From Paludibacteraceae bacterium (lineage in GTDB: Bacteria; Bacteroidota; Bacteroidia; Bacteroidales; Paludibacteraceae): 64,000 bases of DNA. The stretch lies in contig JAFSPA010000012.1 of assembly GCA_017443145.1 (NCBI GenBank), forward strand, positions 1-64,000, in the 5' to 3' direction. Below, one piece after another: positions 24,218-32,691 of this stretch. The notes under the pieces are model-generated. The model did not search any database and was not told where the DNA came from. It saw only the letters and a list, made by a program, of their open reading frames with translations. Numbering within the stretch: position 1 is the first letter of the stretch; the number at the start of each line of letters is the position of its first letter. The position numbers and the translations under genes were made by a program.

Positions 24218-24530
24218 ATTTAGCAGTATATTTCTTAGGTGATTTGATGTGGAAGAATAATGCAGCTAAAAGCAAGTTGAGCACACCGTAATATTCCGGA
24301 TAAGGCAGCATGCGTTGTTGCCAAACCTGTTTTATTTGGCGATAAGGAAAAGCCTCAAACAAAAGGGGCATGTCCTCAAACTCAAGGTGCGACAAACTGT
24401 TCAAAATTAGCTCTTCGTCCGGAAGCACGGCGTTATCACCCACAGCCTTATAAGACCATAGGTAGCCACTATCGTACAACTGCTTGGAGAGCAATTGTTT
24501 CTTGTCCAAATTACGTTTCTGAACAGACAT
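24207..24530 (-). CDS. Small partner of the AbiEii-like protein (DUF6922-like)
   Basis: A 107-residue protein whose ending is translated in overlap with the AbiEii-like toxin. Its length, the N-terminal SKQLYDSGYLWSYK and the block PDEELILNSLSHLEFED resemble the DUF6922 proteins often found next to AbiEii-like genes in Bacteroidota; I am fairly but not fully sure of this match. No classic AbiEi winged-helix antitoxin is present, so this small protein is the natural candidate for the antitoxin. A perfect promoter lies about 30 bp upstream. Confidence 0.7.
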   Translation of the reverse strand: MSVQKRNLDKKQLLSKQLYDSGYLWSYKAVGDNAVLPDEELILNSLSHLEFEDMPLLFEAFPYRQIKQVWQQRMLPYPEYYGVLNLLLAALFFHIKSPKKYTAKYVA

Positions 24531-24558
24531 AATTCGCTCGTCTTCCTAAATTCGGCTG

Positions 24559-24590
24559 CAAAGATACTGCTTTTTTTGCGACTACACAAA
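24559..24590 (-). promoter_or_regulatory. Promoter of the AbiE-like module
   Basis: Minus-strand TTTG, exactly 20 bp, TATCTTTG. Its spacer carries AAAAAAAGCAG, almost the same as in the divergent cdd promoter and in the site at 17806-17837. Confidence 0.85.
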
Positions 24591-24616
24591 TAAATCGGAA
24601 GAAAAATGCAAAATAA

Positions 24617-24648
24617 TTTGCATATATCAAAAAAAAGCAGTACTTTTG
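24617..24648 (+). promoter_or_regulatory. Promoter of cdd and downstream genes
   Basis: Plus-strand TTTG, exactly 20 bp, TACTTTTG. The expected start is near 24655, giving a leader of about 60 nt before the cdd ATG. Confidence 0.85.
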
Positions 24649-24713
24649 CGGCGTCGTAGTATGCACTACTGCGCACGGACGTGAGAATAAACCATTTTTA
24701 AAATACCAGTCAT

Positions 24714-25196
24714 ATGAAAAACATTGAGATTAAAACAAAGCTGAAAGTTTGTACAATGGACGAACTGACGGCTGAGGAAAAAGAGTTGGTAGAGATTGCC
24801 AAGCACCAGACAGAGAACTCCTACTGCCCGTACTCGAGGTTCCACGTAGGCGCCGCGGCGAAGTTAGACAACGGCGTGATTATTCGCGGAGCTAACCAAG
24901 AGAATGCAGCGTATCCGAGTGGCCTGTGCGCCGAGCGTACAACCTTGTTTGCAGCAGGAGCCAACTATCCGGAAGTGCCGGTTAACACACTCTGTATCGC
25001 TTGCTTCACCGGGGGACATTTTACCGAGACACCGGGGGCACCCTGCGGTGCATGCCGACAAGTGATGATAGAGACCGAGCACCGCTACGGCAAACCGATG
25101 AAGGTCATACTGTACGGCGAGAAGGAGATATTTATCTTCGAGAACGCTGCAGACCTCATGCCCGTCGGGTTCTTCTCGGAAGACCTGAAAGGATAG
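24714..25196 (+). CDS. cdd: Cytidine deaminase
   Basis: Zinc enzyme of pyrimidine salvage that converts cytidine and deoxycytidine to uridine forms. The 160-residue protein has the full active site: Cys72-Ala-Glu74 in GLCAERTTLF and the zinc pair Cys111 and Cys114 in PCGACRQ. The substrate loop YCPYSRFHVGAA lies at 38-49. Length is typical of homotetrameric bacterial enzymes with a short N-terminal extension. It heads a plus-strand group and is followed 37 bp later by the LptF/G-type gene. Confidence 0.96.
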   Translation: MKNIEIKTKLKVCTMDELTAEEKELVEIAKHQTENSYCPYSRFHVGAAAKLDNGVIIRGANQENAAYPSGLCAERTTLFAAGANYPEVPVNTLCIACFTGGHFTETPGAPCGACRQVMIETEHRYGKPMKVILYGEKEIFIFENAADLMPVGFFSEDLKG

Positions 25197-25233
25197 GGGA
25201 GTGTGGATTGTGTAATATGTAGTATATAACGTA

Positions 25234-26736
25234 TTGCGGGGAGTTAAGAAGTTAGATATTTACTTGCTCAAGAATTTTCTTGGGTTGTTTATGGCGACGT
25301 TTTTCATCGCTATCTTCATCTTGCTCATGCAGTTCGTGTGGATGCATGTCAAGGACTTAGTAGGCAAGGGTGTGGAGATATCGGTGTTGGCGGAGTTCTT
25401 TATCTACGCAATAGCGTCGGTAGTCCCGTTGGCGTTGCCGTTGGCGATACTGTTAGCGTCGCTGATATCGTTCGGTAATCTCGGTGAGAAATTCGAGCTT
25501 ACGGCGATGAAGGCGGCAGGCATATCGCTGTTCCGCATTATGCAACCGTTAGCGATAGCGATAGCGATAGTGAGTGTGGGTGCCTTCTTCTTCTCCAATA
25601 ATGTGCTTCCGAAATCGCAAACGAAATTGTGGGCGTTGATATTCTCGCTCCGTCAGAAATCGCCGGAGTTGGATATTCCTGTGGGCGAGTTCTACGACGG
25701 TATCGGCGGCACGAACGTCTATGTACGGCATAAGAACAACAAAACCGGTATGCTCTACGGCTTGATGATATACGATTTCTCGGACGGGTTTAAGAACGCG
25801 ACCGTTATCGTAGCAGACTCGGGCAAGATACAGATAACAAAGGACAAGCAGCACCTGCTGCTGACACTATACAGCGGCGAGTCGTTCGAGAACCTGGACC
25901 AGAAACAGCAGGACAAAGAGCGCGCCAAGAAGAATATTCCCTACCGCCGTGAGACCTTCGAGCGCAAGCAGCTGCTCAAAGACTTCAACACGGAGCTCAA
26001 CCGCTACGACGAGTCCATACTGCAAGACCAGCACGTGGCGAAAGATGTGGTGCAGTTGGTTAAGTCGGTGGACTCAATGTACGTGTTAGCGCATGCGAAA
26101 AGTCGTCAGCAGAGCGAGAAACTGGTGGACAAAAGCTATTTCGGTCGCGAGGAACTGAACGGACGTGTGCTGCAGCCGGTGATGAAAGAAGAGCTCACCG
26201 AGTACGACGTCGATTCGCTCTTTGCCCGTATGACACCGAAACAGCAGTACGACGTCATAGACGTGATGGAGAGCCGTATCCGGCAGCAGAAAGACCAGAT
26301 AGACTACAACGCGATGCTGCTGGACGACTACCAGCGCTATATCCGAAAGCACCAGATAGAGTTGCACCGTAAGTTCACACTCGCTTTCGCATGTCTGATA
26401 TTCTTCTTTATCGGCGCACCCCTGGGTGCTATCATCCGAAAAGGTGGATTGGGAGCGCCGGTCGTGATATCGGTGATTATGTTTATCATCTATTACATCA
26501 TCGATAACACCGGATATAAGATGGCTCGCGAGGCGTTGTGGCCGGTGTGGACTGGTATGTGGCTGAGTTCGTTTGCGTTGCTGCCGATAGGCATCTTCCT
26601 GACCTACAAAGCGGCAACCGACTCCGGAATATTCAACCCCGAAGTATGGGTAATGGCCTTCCAGAAAGCGAAGGTGAGAATTAAACGATTAAAGTTGAAA
26701 GAGAAAGTACAATGGATAGGATTGAGGAAGCGTTAG
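25234..26736 (+). CDS. LptF/LptG-type permease (YjgP/YjgQ family)
   Basis: Inner-membrane subunit of the LptB2FG complex that extracts lipopolysaccharide from the membrane and sends it to the outer membrane. The 500-residue protein has three N-terminal membrane segments (about 12-35, 55-80, 100-120), a large periplasmic jellyroll-like domain, then a charged region and three C-terminal segments. The opening [15 protein letters not shown] is typical. The start is TTG at 25234 because no ATG or GTG fits the conserved opening. The insertion at about 270-380, rich in Gln and charged residues, is common in Bacteroidota versions. It overlaps ribBA by 25 bp. Confidence 0.88.
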   Translation: MRGVKKLDIYLLKNFLGLFMATFFIAIFILLMQFVWMHVKDLVGKGVEISVLAEFFIYAIASVVPLALPLAILLASLISFGNLGEKFELTAMKAAGISLFRIMQPLAIAIAIVSVGAFFFSNNVLPKSQTKLWALIFSLRQKSPELDIPVGEFYDGIGGTNVYVRHKNNKTGMLYGLMIYDFSDGFKNATVIVADSGKIQITKDKQHLLLTLYSGESFENLDQKQQDKERAKKNIPYRRETFERKQLLKDFNTELNRYDESILQDQHVAKDVVQLVKSVDSMYVLAHAKSRQQSEKLVDKSYFGREELNGRVLQPVMKEELTEYDVDSLFARMTPKQQYDVIDVMESRIRQQKDQIDYNAMLLDDYQRYIRKHQIELHRKFTLAFACLIFFFIGAPLGAIIRKGGLGAPVVISVIMFIIYYIIDNTGYKMAREALWPVWTGMWLSSFALLPIGIFLTYKAATDSGIFNPEVWVMAFQKAKVRIKRLKLKEKVQWIGLRKR

Positions 26737-27965
26737 TTGATTTCCAAGCGGGTAAGTTCGTTATTGTTGTGGACGACGAAGACCGCGAGAATGAAGGCGA
26801 TTTTATCATAGCGGCAGAGAAGATAACGCCGGAGAAGGTGAACTTCATGCTGCAACACGGTCGCGGTGTGTTGTGCGCCCCGATAACGGAGCGTCGTTGT
26901 GCGGAACTGGACTTGATGCATCAGGTAGCGAATAACACGTCGATGTTAGGCACACCGTTCACGGTGACGGTGGATAAGTTAGAAGGCTGTACGACGGGCG
27001 TGTCGGCTGCAGACCGAGCCGCCACTATTCAAGCCTTGGCAGACCCCAAATCGACACCCTCGACCTTTGGTCGTCCGGGACATATCAATCCCCTTTACGC
27101 CAAAGAGCGCGGTGTGCTGCAGCGTGCCGGGCACACGGAGGCGGCTATTGACCTGTGCCGCCTGGCAGGACTCACTCCCGCCGCGGCGCTGATAGAGATA
27201 ATGAATAACGACGGTACGATGGCTCGTCTCCCGCAACTCGAACAAGTAGCCAAAGAGTACGGCCTGAAGCTCATATCAATCAAAGACCTGATAGCGTACA
27301 GGCTTAATAATGGGGAAAAGTTAAAGGTTAAAGGTGAAAGGTTCGATGACGTTGAGCAATTTAGTGATCAAGCCCTTGTGGAGCGTGGGGAGACGGTGTT
27401 CCTGCCGACCGAATACGGAGAGTTCAAGTTGACGCCATTCCGAGATCTGACGACGGGTCTTGAGCATGTGGCATTAGTCAAAGGCGAGTGGGCAGAGGAC
27501 GAAGCGGTGCTGTGCCGTGTGCATAGCAGCTGCATGACCGGCGACGTGTTCGGCTCGCGTCGATGCGAGTGCGGCGAACAGTTGCACGAAGCGATGCGCA
27601 AGATTGAAAAAGAGGGTAAGGGCGTAATCGTCTATATGAACCAGGAAGGGCGCGGCATAGGCCTTATGAATAAAATACGCGCGTATAGGCTGCAGGAACA
27701 AGGTGAAGATACGGTGGAAGCAAATGTACACTTGGGCTTCCGACCAGACGAAAGAGATTATGGTATTGGTGCGCACATACTGCGCGAATTAGGTGCTCGC
27801 AAACTACGTTTGATGACAAACAATCCGGTAAAAAGAGTCGGTCTGGAGAGTTATGGCATAGAAATTGTAGAGAATGTGAGTATAGAGGTTACTCCGAACC
27901 CCTATAATCTGCGCTACATGCAGACGAAGAAGGAGAAAATGCATCACAATTTAAATCTTGTGTGA
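26712..27965 (+). CDS. ribBA: Bifunctional DHBP synthase / GTP cyclohydrolase II
   Basis: Carries out the two entry steps of riboflavin synthesis: ribulose 5-phosphate to dihydroxybutanone phosphate (N-terminal RibB) and GTP to the pyrimidine precursor (C-terminal RibA). RibB motifs include [11 protein letters not shown] at 21-31 and the [10 protein letters not shown] region; RibA shows the zinc ligands in [18 protein letters not shown] and the GQGRG-like EGRGIGL. The 417-residue length is slightly above usual because the linker contains about 20 extra residues (near 202-222) encoded by heptamer-like DNA (27316-27343). Overlap with the LptF-type gene suggests coupled translation. Confidence 0.96.
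   Translation: MDRIEEALVDFQAGKFVIVVDDEDRENEGDFIIAAEKITPEKVNFMLQHGRGVLCAPITERRCAELDLMHQVANNTSMLGTPFTVTVDKLEGCTTGVSAADRAATIQALADPKSTPSTFGRPGHINPLYAKERGVLQRAGHTEAAIDLCRLAGLTPAAALIEIMNNDGTMARLPQLEQVAKEYGLKLISIKDLIAYRLNNGEKLKVKGERFDDVEQFSDQALVERGETVFLPTEYGEFKLTPFRDLTTGLEHVALVKGEWAEDEAVLCRVHSSCMTGDVFGSRRCECGEQLHEAMRKIEKEGKGVIVYMNQEGRGIGLMNKIRAYRLQEQGEDTVEANVHLGFRPDERDYGIGAHILRELGARKLRLMTNNPVKRVGLESYGIEIVENVSIEVTPNPYNLRYMQTKKEKMHHNLNLV
27316..27343. repeat. 7-bp tandem array inside the ribBA linker
   Basis: Four heptamers: AAAAGTT, AAAGGTT, AAAGGTG, AAAGGTT. They lie in frame between the two catalytic domains and encode the Lys-Leu-Lys-Val-Lys-Gly stretch. The type of array seen at gene junctions elsewhere appears here in coding sequence. 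Confidence 0.75.
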
Positions 27966-27967
27966 CT

Positions 27968-29221
27968 ATGAAACGCTTAACTTATCTTTTCGCTATCCTG
28001 CTGATAAGCAGTGCCGTAGCATGGGCTGACGAAACGATTACCGTGACAGCCACCAACAGTGACATCTCTGCTAACCTCGACCTCAAGGTCGTAGCCAAAC
28101 TCTTTGGCGAGGCGAAAGACTTAGAGGATTTCGAGAAGAAGTTGAACGACCCGCAGCAGGCTCTTGTCAACCTTGACCTGAACGGCGACGGTGACGTGGA
28201 CTATATCCGCGTGATTGAGACCAATAACGGCAATAAACACCTGATCGTGCTGCAAGCCGTATTAGCTAAAGACATCTACCAAGATGTGGCCAGTATATAT
28301 GTGGAGAAAGATGAGGCCGAAAACATCTCGGTACAAGTGATTGGCGATGAGTATATCTACGGTACAAACTACGTAATAGAGCCCGTTTATATCTACAGGC
28401 CGGTTATCTATGATTGGTTCTGGGGGCCTTACTGGACATGCTGGAACAGTCCGTGGTACTGGGGCTACTGGCCCGGCTGGTGGAGACCTTATGCTTGCAT
28501 AGGTTATCACGACTACTACCATCGTTGCCATGATTTCCATCATCAACACTACGGTTGCAGTTTCCACTATGCCAAAGAGGCTCGTCCTGCTACGCATCGA
28601 ATGGGGGAAGGCGTTAGTCGTCACGACTATGCGACCTCGCATCCTGAAGGCTCTTTTGCTACTCGTCATGCCGGCACGGAAGTGAGCAACGCTCGCCAAC
28701 TGGCTTCGCCCAGACAAGCGGCTACTCGTACGGACGTATCCGGTGCCTCCACCCGCAGCCAATCGGTTTCGACGACCCGCACGGCTACTCCTGCTGCGAG
28801 TGCCTCCTCGACACATAGCGGCTCCGCAGCTACGCGCACGGCATCCTCCGGCGCCTCGACCCGCAGCGGCAACACCTACGGCAGCAGCTATAGCGGCTCC
28901 GCAGCTACGCGCACGTCCACCGTTACGGCCACGCGCACAGCTACTCCTTCTGCTACGCGCACAGCTACTCCTTCTGCTACGCGCACAGCTACACCTTCTG
29001 CCACGCGCAGCTCGTACTCAGGTAGTTCGTACTCGGGCAGTAGTACGCGTAGCTCTTACTCCGGCTCCAGCAGCAGCGGCAGTTCGACACGCAGCTATTC
29101 AGCCGGCAGTAGCACGGTTAGCAGCGGCTACTCAGGCAGCAGCCACCGATCATCCGGTGCCACCGTCTCGTCATCAGCTGCTTCAAGTCGCAGCGCGGGT
29201 GGCGCTTCGACAAGACGATAA
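27968..29221 (+). CDS. Secreted protein with EF-hand-like motif and Ser/Thr/Arg-rich repetitive tail
   Basis: From the ATG at 27968 the protein has about 417 residues; a GTG two codons upstream overlaps the ribBA stop but gives a worse signal peptide. A signal peptide (ending AVAWA) is followed by a conserved domain (about 20-125) with the calcium-loop-like DLNGDGDVDYIRV and the block IVLQAVLAKDIYQDVASI. Residues 130-190 are extremely rich in Trp, Tyr and His. The rest (about 210-417) is low complexity, made of Ser, Thr, Ala, Arg and Gly, including three 8-residue TRTATPSA repeats from exact 24-bp DNA units. The N-terminal domain belongs to a family common in Bacteroidota with no known role. 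The tail could be a wall-spanning or glycosylated stalk. It converges on ftsY. Confidence 0.78.
   Translation: MKRLTYLFAILLISSAVAWADETITVTATNSDISANLDLKVVAKLFGEAKDLEDFEKKLNDPQQALVNLDLNGDGDVDYIRVIETNNGNKHLIVLQAVLAKDIYQDVASIYVEKDEAENISVQVIGDEYIYGTNYVIEPVYIYRPVIYDWFWGPYWTCWNSPWYWGYWPGWWRPYACIGYHDYYHRCHDFHHQHYGCSFHYAKEARPATHRMGEGVSRHDYATSHPEGSFATRHAGTEVSNARQLASPRQAATRTDVSGASTRSQSVSTTRTATPAASASSTHSGSAATRTASSGASTRSGNTYGSSYSGSAATRTSTVTATRTATPSATRTATPSATRTATPSATRSSYSGSSYSGSSTRSSYSGSSSSGSSTRSYSAGSSTVSSGYSGSSHRSSGATVSSSAASSRSAGGASTRR
28931..29002 (+). repeat. 24-bp coding tandem repeat
   Basis: Three units of 24 bp beginning acgcgcacagctactc, the third with two changes. The unit is a multiple of three, so copy number changes would keep the frame and only lengthen the protein tail. 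Confidence 0.9.
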
Positions 29222-29239
29222 TAACGTGGTCGGGTAGGG

Positions 29240-30193
29240 TTAGATACCTAAGAGCGACTTAACGAATTCTTCTTTATGGAAGGCCTGTAGGTCTTCCATT
29301 TTTTCGCCCAGACCGATATAGCGAACCGGAATCTTGAACTGGTCGCTGATACCGATGACGACACCACCCTTGGCTGTGCCGTCAAGTTTGGTGATAGCGA
29401 GGCTCGAGACCTGTGTGGCGCGCGTGAACTGTTTGGCCTGCTCGAAAGCGTTCTGTCCTGTTGAGCCGTCCAAGACAAGCATCACATCGTGCGGCGCATC
29501 AGGCACCACTTTCTGCATGACGGACTTAATCTTCGTGAGCTCATTCATGAGATTAATCTTGTTATGCAGACGTCCGGCGGTATCGATGAGCACGACATCG
29601 GCGTTGTTGGCCTTTGCGCTGGCGACGGTGTCATACGCTACGGAAGCAGGGTCAGAGCCTTGTTGCTGCTTGATGACGGGTACTCCGACGCGCTCGCCCC
29701 AGATAGATAGTTGCTCGACCGCTGCTGCGCGGAAGGTGTCCGCAGCGCCGAGGTACACTTTCTTACCAGCTTTCTTGTACTGATAGGCTAACTTACCGAT
29801 AGTGGTCGTCTTGCCCACACCGTTCACGCCGACTACCATCACCACATAGGGCTTGGCGGGCAGAGGCTCGCTGAAGTCGCGGATGTCGGTTGTCTCGTTC
29901 TCAGCTAACATAGCTGCAATCTCGTCCACAAGCAGGGTGTTGAGTTCGGCGGTGCCGATATACTTATCTCGCTTGACGCGCTCCTGAATACGCTCAATAA
30001 TGCGCAGCGTGGTCTCTACGCCGACGTCGGAGGTGATAAGCGCTTCCTCTAAGTTATCGAGTACGTCGTCGTCGATAGTGGACTTGCCGGCAATAGCGTG
30101 ACTAATCTTACTGAGCACGCTCTCTTTGGACTTCTCAAGCCCTTTGTCTAACGTCTCTTTCTTCTCTTTTCCAAATAAACCGAAAAATGCCAT
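29240..30193 (-). CDS. ftsY: Signal recognition particle receptor FtsY
   Basis: SRP-type GTPase that docks ribosome-SRP complexes at the membrane. The 317-residue protein has the N domain (about 20-100) and the G domain with GVNGVGKTT at 122-130, DTFRAAA, DTAGRLH, TKLDGTAKGG and the closing GLGEKMEDL. The acidic A domain is nearly absent, as in many Bacteroidota FtsY proteins, leaving only a short Lys/Glu-rich N-terminus. Its ATG lies directly after a heptamer array, and 30 bp separates it from the aminotransferase gene of the glycan cluster. Confidence 0.97.
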   Translation of the reverse strand: MAFFGLFGKEKKETLDKGLEKSKESVLSKISHAIAGKSTIDDDVLDNLEEALITSDVGVETTLRIIERIQERVKRDKYIGTAELNTLLVDEIAAMLAENETTDIRDFSEPLPAKPYVVMVVGVNGVGKTTTIGKLAYQYKKAGKKVYLGAADTFRAAAVEQLSIWGERVGVPVIKQQQGSDPASVAYDTVASAKANNADVVLIDTAGRLHNKINLMNELTKIKSVMQKVVPDAPHDVMLVLDGSTGQNAFEQAKQFTRATQVSSLAITKLDGTAKGGVVIGISDQFKIPVRYIGLGEKMEDLQAFHKEEFVKSLLGI

Positions 30194-30198
30194 TGTGA

Positions 30199-30233
30199 TT
30201 TGTTGTTTGTTGTTTGTAATTTGTTATTTGCTG
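30199..30233. repeat. 7-bp tandem array between the aminotransferase gene and ftsY
   Basis: Five plus-strand heptamers of the form TTTGnnn: TTTGTTG twice, TTTGTAA, TTTGTTA, TTTGCTG. The array fills the gap and overlaps the stop and last codons of the upstream gene (30224-30233). Confidence 0.85.
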
Positions 30234-31468
30234 ATGGCGGCTTTGATGTTAGCGATAATATATGCTACATCTTCGTCTGTGACCATAGGACCGGAAGGCA
30301 GACATAATCCTTTGTGGAAGATAGCCTCTGCGGTCCCGTCCACATAGGCGGGAGATTTAGCATAGACAGGTTGTTTGTGCATCGGTTTCCACAGCGGCCG
30401 ACTCTCTATGCCTGCCGCATCAAGGTACAAACGCATTGCTTCTACATTACGGTTAGGCTCGCAATCGGTGTGAACACTTCCTCCTCCGTGTACTACACCC
30501 GCAGCCCCACCAACTGCTCCTTGAATAGCCTCTGCGTAAGCTTTCTCCTCGCCTTGTACGTGCAGATTCTCATCGAGTGTGATGGTGTTGAGCCAGTAGT
30601 TACTGTCGTAATCGCTGTTAGGCGCATCGTGGAACGTGATACCGTCGATATGTTTGAACGCCTCGCGATAGAGTGCTGCGATGTGCTTATGGTGATTAAG
30701 ATGATCCTCGAGCACGGTCATTTGCCCACGACCTATACCGGCGCAGATATTCGACAGACGATAGTTAAAGCCTATAGCCTCGTGCTGATAGTATGGATAA
30801 GCCTCGCGAGCCTGTGTTGCGAACCACATGATTTTTTGCTTGGAAGCTTCATCTTCGCAGATAAGCGCGCCGCCGCCGGAAGTGGTGATCATCTTGTTGC
30901 CGTTAAAGGAAAGCACGCCGAACTTACCAAACGTGCCGAGGACTTGGTTCTTCCATTTAGAGCCCATACCTTCAGCCGCATCTTCGATAACGGGGATATT
31001 GTACTTATTGGCAATAGTCATAATCTCCTCGATGCGGTAAGGCATACCGTATAAAGCGACGGGAATTATGGCCTTCGGGTACTTGCCTGTTTTGTACTTG
31101 CGGTCGATGATGGCTTTCTCGAGCAGGGCGGGATTCATATTCCATGACTCAGACTCCGAGTCCACAAAGACAGGCGTTGCGCCCAAGTAGGTAACTGGGT
31201 TGGAGGAGGCGCAGAAGGTGAAGGATTGGCATATCACTTCGTCTCCGGCCTGTACGCCACTGGCAATCAGCGCGAGGTGGATAGCCGCCGTTCCGGCTGA
31301 TAGTGCTACAACCTGTTTGTCTTGACCGACAAAGTGCTTGAGGTCGTCTTCGAAGCCATTAACATTAGGACCCAGAGGCACAACCCAGTTGGTGTCAAAG
31401 GCTTCTTGAATGTACTTCTGTTCGTTACCACTCATATGCGCGAGGCATAAGTAAATACGTTTATTCAT
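30224..31468 (-). CDS. DegT/DnrJ/EryC1/StrS aminotransferase (PglE-like)
   Basis: PLP-dependent aminotransferase that converts a UDP-4-keto sugar to an amino sugar, by its pairing with the PglC-like gene. The 414-residue protein shows SAGTAAIHLAL near 57-67, EDAAEGMGS at 162-170 for PLP contact, and Lys192 in SFNGNKM as the Schiff-base lysine. The C-terminal RPLWKPMHKQPVY is diagnostic for bacillosamine-type transaminases. An unusual Gly/Ala-rich insertion of about 30 residues (around 310-340, AVGGAAGVVHGGG) precedes that motif. It follows the sugar transferase by 11 bp. Confidence 0.88.
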   Translation of the reverse strand: MNKRIYLCLAHMSGNEQKYIQEAFDTNWVVPLGPNVNGFEDDLKHFVGQDKQVVALSAGTAAIHLALIASGVQAGDEVICQSFTFCASSNPVTYLGATPVFVDSESESWNMNPALLEKAIIDRKYKTGKYPKAIIPVALYGMPYRIEEIMTIANKYNIPVIEDAAEGMGSKWKNQVLGTFGKFGVLSFNGNKMITTSGGGALICEDEASKQKIMWFATQAREAYPYYQHEAIGFNYRLSNICAGIGRGQMTVLEDHLNHHKHIAALYREAFKHIDGITFHDAPNSDYDSNYWLNTITLDENLHVQGEEKAYAEAIQGAVGGAAGVVHGGGSVHTDCEPNRNVEAMRLYLDAAGIESRPLWKPMHKQPVYAKSPAYVDGTAEAIFHKGLCLPSGPMVTDEDVAYIIANIKAAISK

Positions 31469-31479
31469 ATCGTGTATTA

Positions 31480-32091
31480 TTAAATCAGTTCGTTGTTATA
31501 CGTCATATGTTTGCCCAACACGGTGCAGATAATCATCTTGATATCTGCCGTAAAGGAGTAGTGCTTGAGGTAGTAGAGGTTGATTCTGACCTTATCGGGG
31601 TAGATGACGGTGTCGTTATACTCCTGAGGGTTATCGACTGTCGCCAGCAGTTCTTCCTCGTTGCGGTACTTGAGACTTGCAGGTCCCGTTATTCCGGGAC
31701 GGAGTTTGAGTATCTCGCGGTCCTCACCTTGTAGCTTATCGGCATAACCCGGCACATCAGGTCTCGGTCCGACAAAAGACATATCGCCTTTGAGGATGTT
31801 CCACAGTTCGGGCAGTTCGTCAATCTTGTAGTGCCGCAGTTTCTCTCCGAGCGGCGTGATACGGCTCTCCCCCGCAACGGAAACGGACGAGCCGCCGTGG
31901 TTGACTGTCATCGAGCGGAACTTATACATAGTGAACAGTTTACCGTCCTTGCCGACCCGCTGTTGACGGAAGATGACCGGTCCGCCCGGCATCTTTATGC
32001 GTATCAGTATCGCCACAATCAGCAGCACCGGCCAGAGAAATAGCAGACCGAAGAACGCAAACGTAATATCGAAGAGGTGCTTTTTAATCAT
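31480..32091 (-). CDS. Initiating phospho-sugar transferase (PglC/WcaJ type)
   Basis: Monotopic membrane enzyme that transfers a phospho-sugar from a UDP-sugar to undecaprenyl phosphate, starting the lipid-linked glycan. The 203-residue protein is the small PglC form: one hydrophobic re-entrant helix (about 8-30) with the Lys-rich opening MIKKHLFD, FRQQRVGKDG, YKFRSM, the catalytic region GEKLRHYKIDELPELWN with Asp-Glu, and VGPRPDVPGY. It is near the 3' end of the cluster, next to the aminotransferase that would make its amino-sugar substrate. Confidence 0.93.
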   Translation of the reverse strand: MIKKHLFDITFAFFGLLFLWPVLLIVAILIRIKMPGGPVIFRQQRVGKDGKLFTMYKFRSMTVNHGGSSVSVAGESRITPLGEKLRHYKIDELPELWNILKGDMSFVGPRPDVPGYADKLQGEDREILKLRPGITGPASLKYRNEEELLATVDNPQEYNDTVIYPDKVRINLYYLKHYSFTADIKMIICTVLGKHMTYNNELI

Positions 32092-32100
32092 GAGAACGAT

Positions 32101-32691
32101 TTAGTTGCCATTTTGAATGTAATTAAGGAAGTCTGGCGAATATACGCCGGCATCCAGAGATGTTTTTTGCGAGATTACTTTAGCGGGAATACCACCTACG
32201 GTGACGTTGTCAGGAATAGACTTGTTGACTACGGCGTTAGCTCCGACTGCAACGTTATTGCCGATGGTAATATTGCCGAATATCTTAGCCCCGGGGCCGA
32301 TATAGACATTGTCACCTATAACAGGTGCACCAAGGTGGTTGCCAATACATGTGGAGGTGTGAATACGACAGTTTTGTCCTACTTTCGCAAAGGAGGTAAC
32401 GGTTACAGTTCCCCAGTGCGCGATATAGAGACCCGGGCCGAATACATTTATCGGAATAGTATAGCCCAAGCGAATTGCAAGTTTATGGTTAAAAAACTGC
32501 AGAAAGTAGTATGCAAATTTCTTAAACGGATTACCCTTGGCAGTATTATTAAGATACTCAATTCGTCTTAGACGCAACTGAAAACGAAGACGGTCGTCAC
32601 TGAGCCAACGATAGAGTGAAAGCTTCTTGATGTCGTACGCCAACAAATCCTGTTTGACGTATTGTTTGTATGTTTTTTTGTTGGTAATCAT
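32101..32691 (-). CDS. Hexapeptide-repeat acyltransferase (serine acetyltransferase-like)
   Basis: A 196-residue left-handed beta-helix protein of the CysE/WcaB group. The C-terminal half has clear hexapeptide turns (IGDNVYIGPGAKIFG, IGNNVAVGANAVV) and the cofactor end VGGIPAKVI. In a glycan cluster it most likely acetylates a sugar with acetyl-CoA rather than making O-acetylserine. The N-terminal 60 residues are helical and charged. It overlaps the LicD gene by 4 bp. Confidence 0.85.
   Translation of the reverse strand: MITNKKTYKQYVKQDLLAYDIKKLSLYRWLSDDRLRFQLRLRRIEYLNNTAKGNPFKKFAYYFLQFFNHKLAIRLGYTIPINVFGPGLYIAHWGTVTVTSFAKVGQNCRIHTSTCIGNHLGAPVIGDNVYIGPGAKIFGNITIGNNVAVGANAVVNKSIPDNVTVGGIPAKVISQKTSLDAGVYSPDFLNYIQNGN

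Noticed and set aside
28262..28816. Arg-rich open frame antisense to the low-complexity secreted protein
   Set aside because: It arises from the repetitive GC-rich coding sequence on the plus strand and has no start context or homologue-like features.
32101..32691. Assignment as cysteine-pathway serine acetyltransferase CysE
   Set aside because: The beta-helix is shared by many O-acetyltransferases, the protein is shorter than CysE, and all neighbours are glycan genes.
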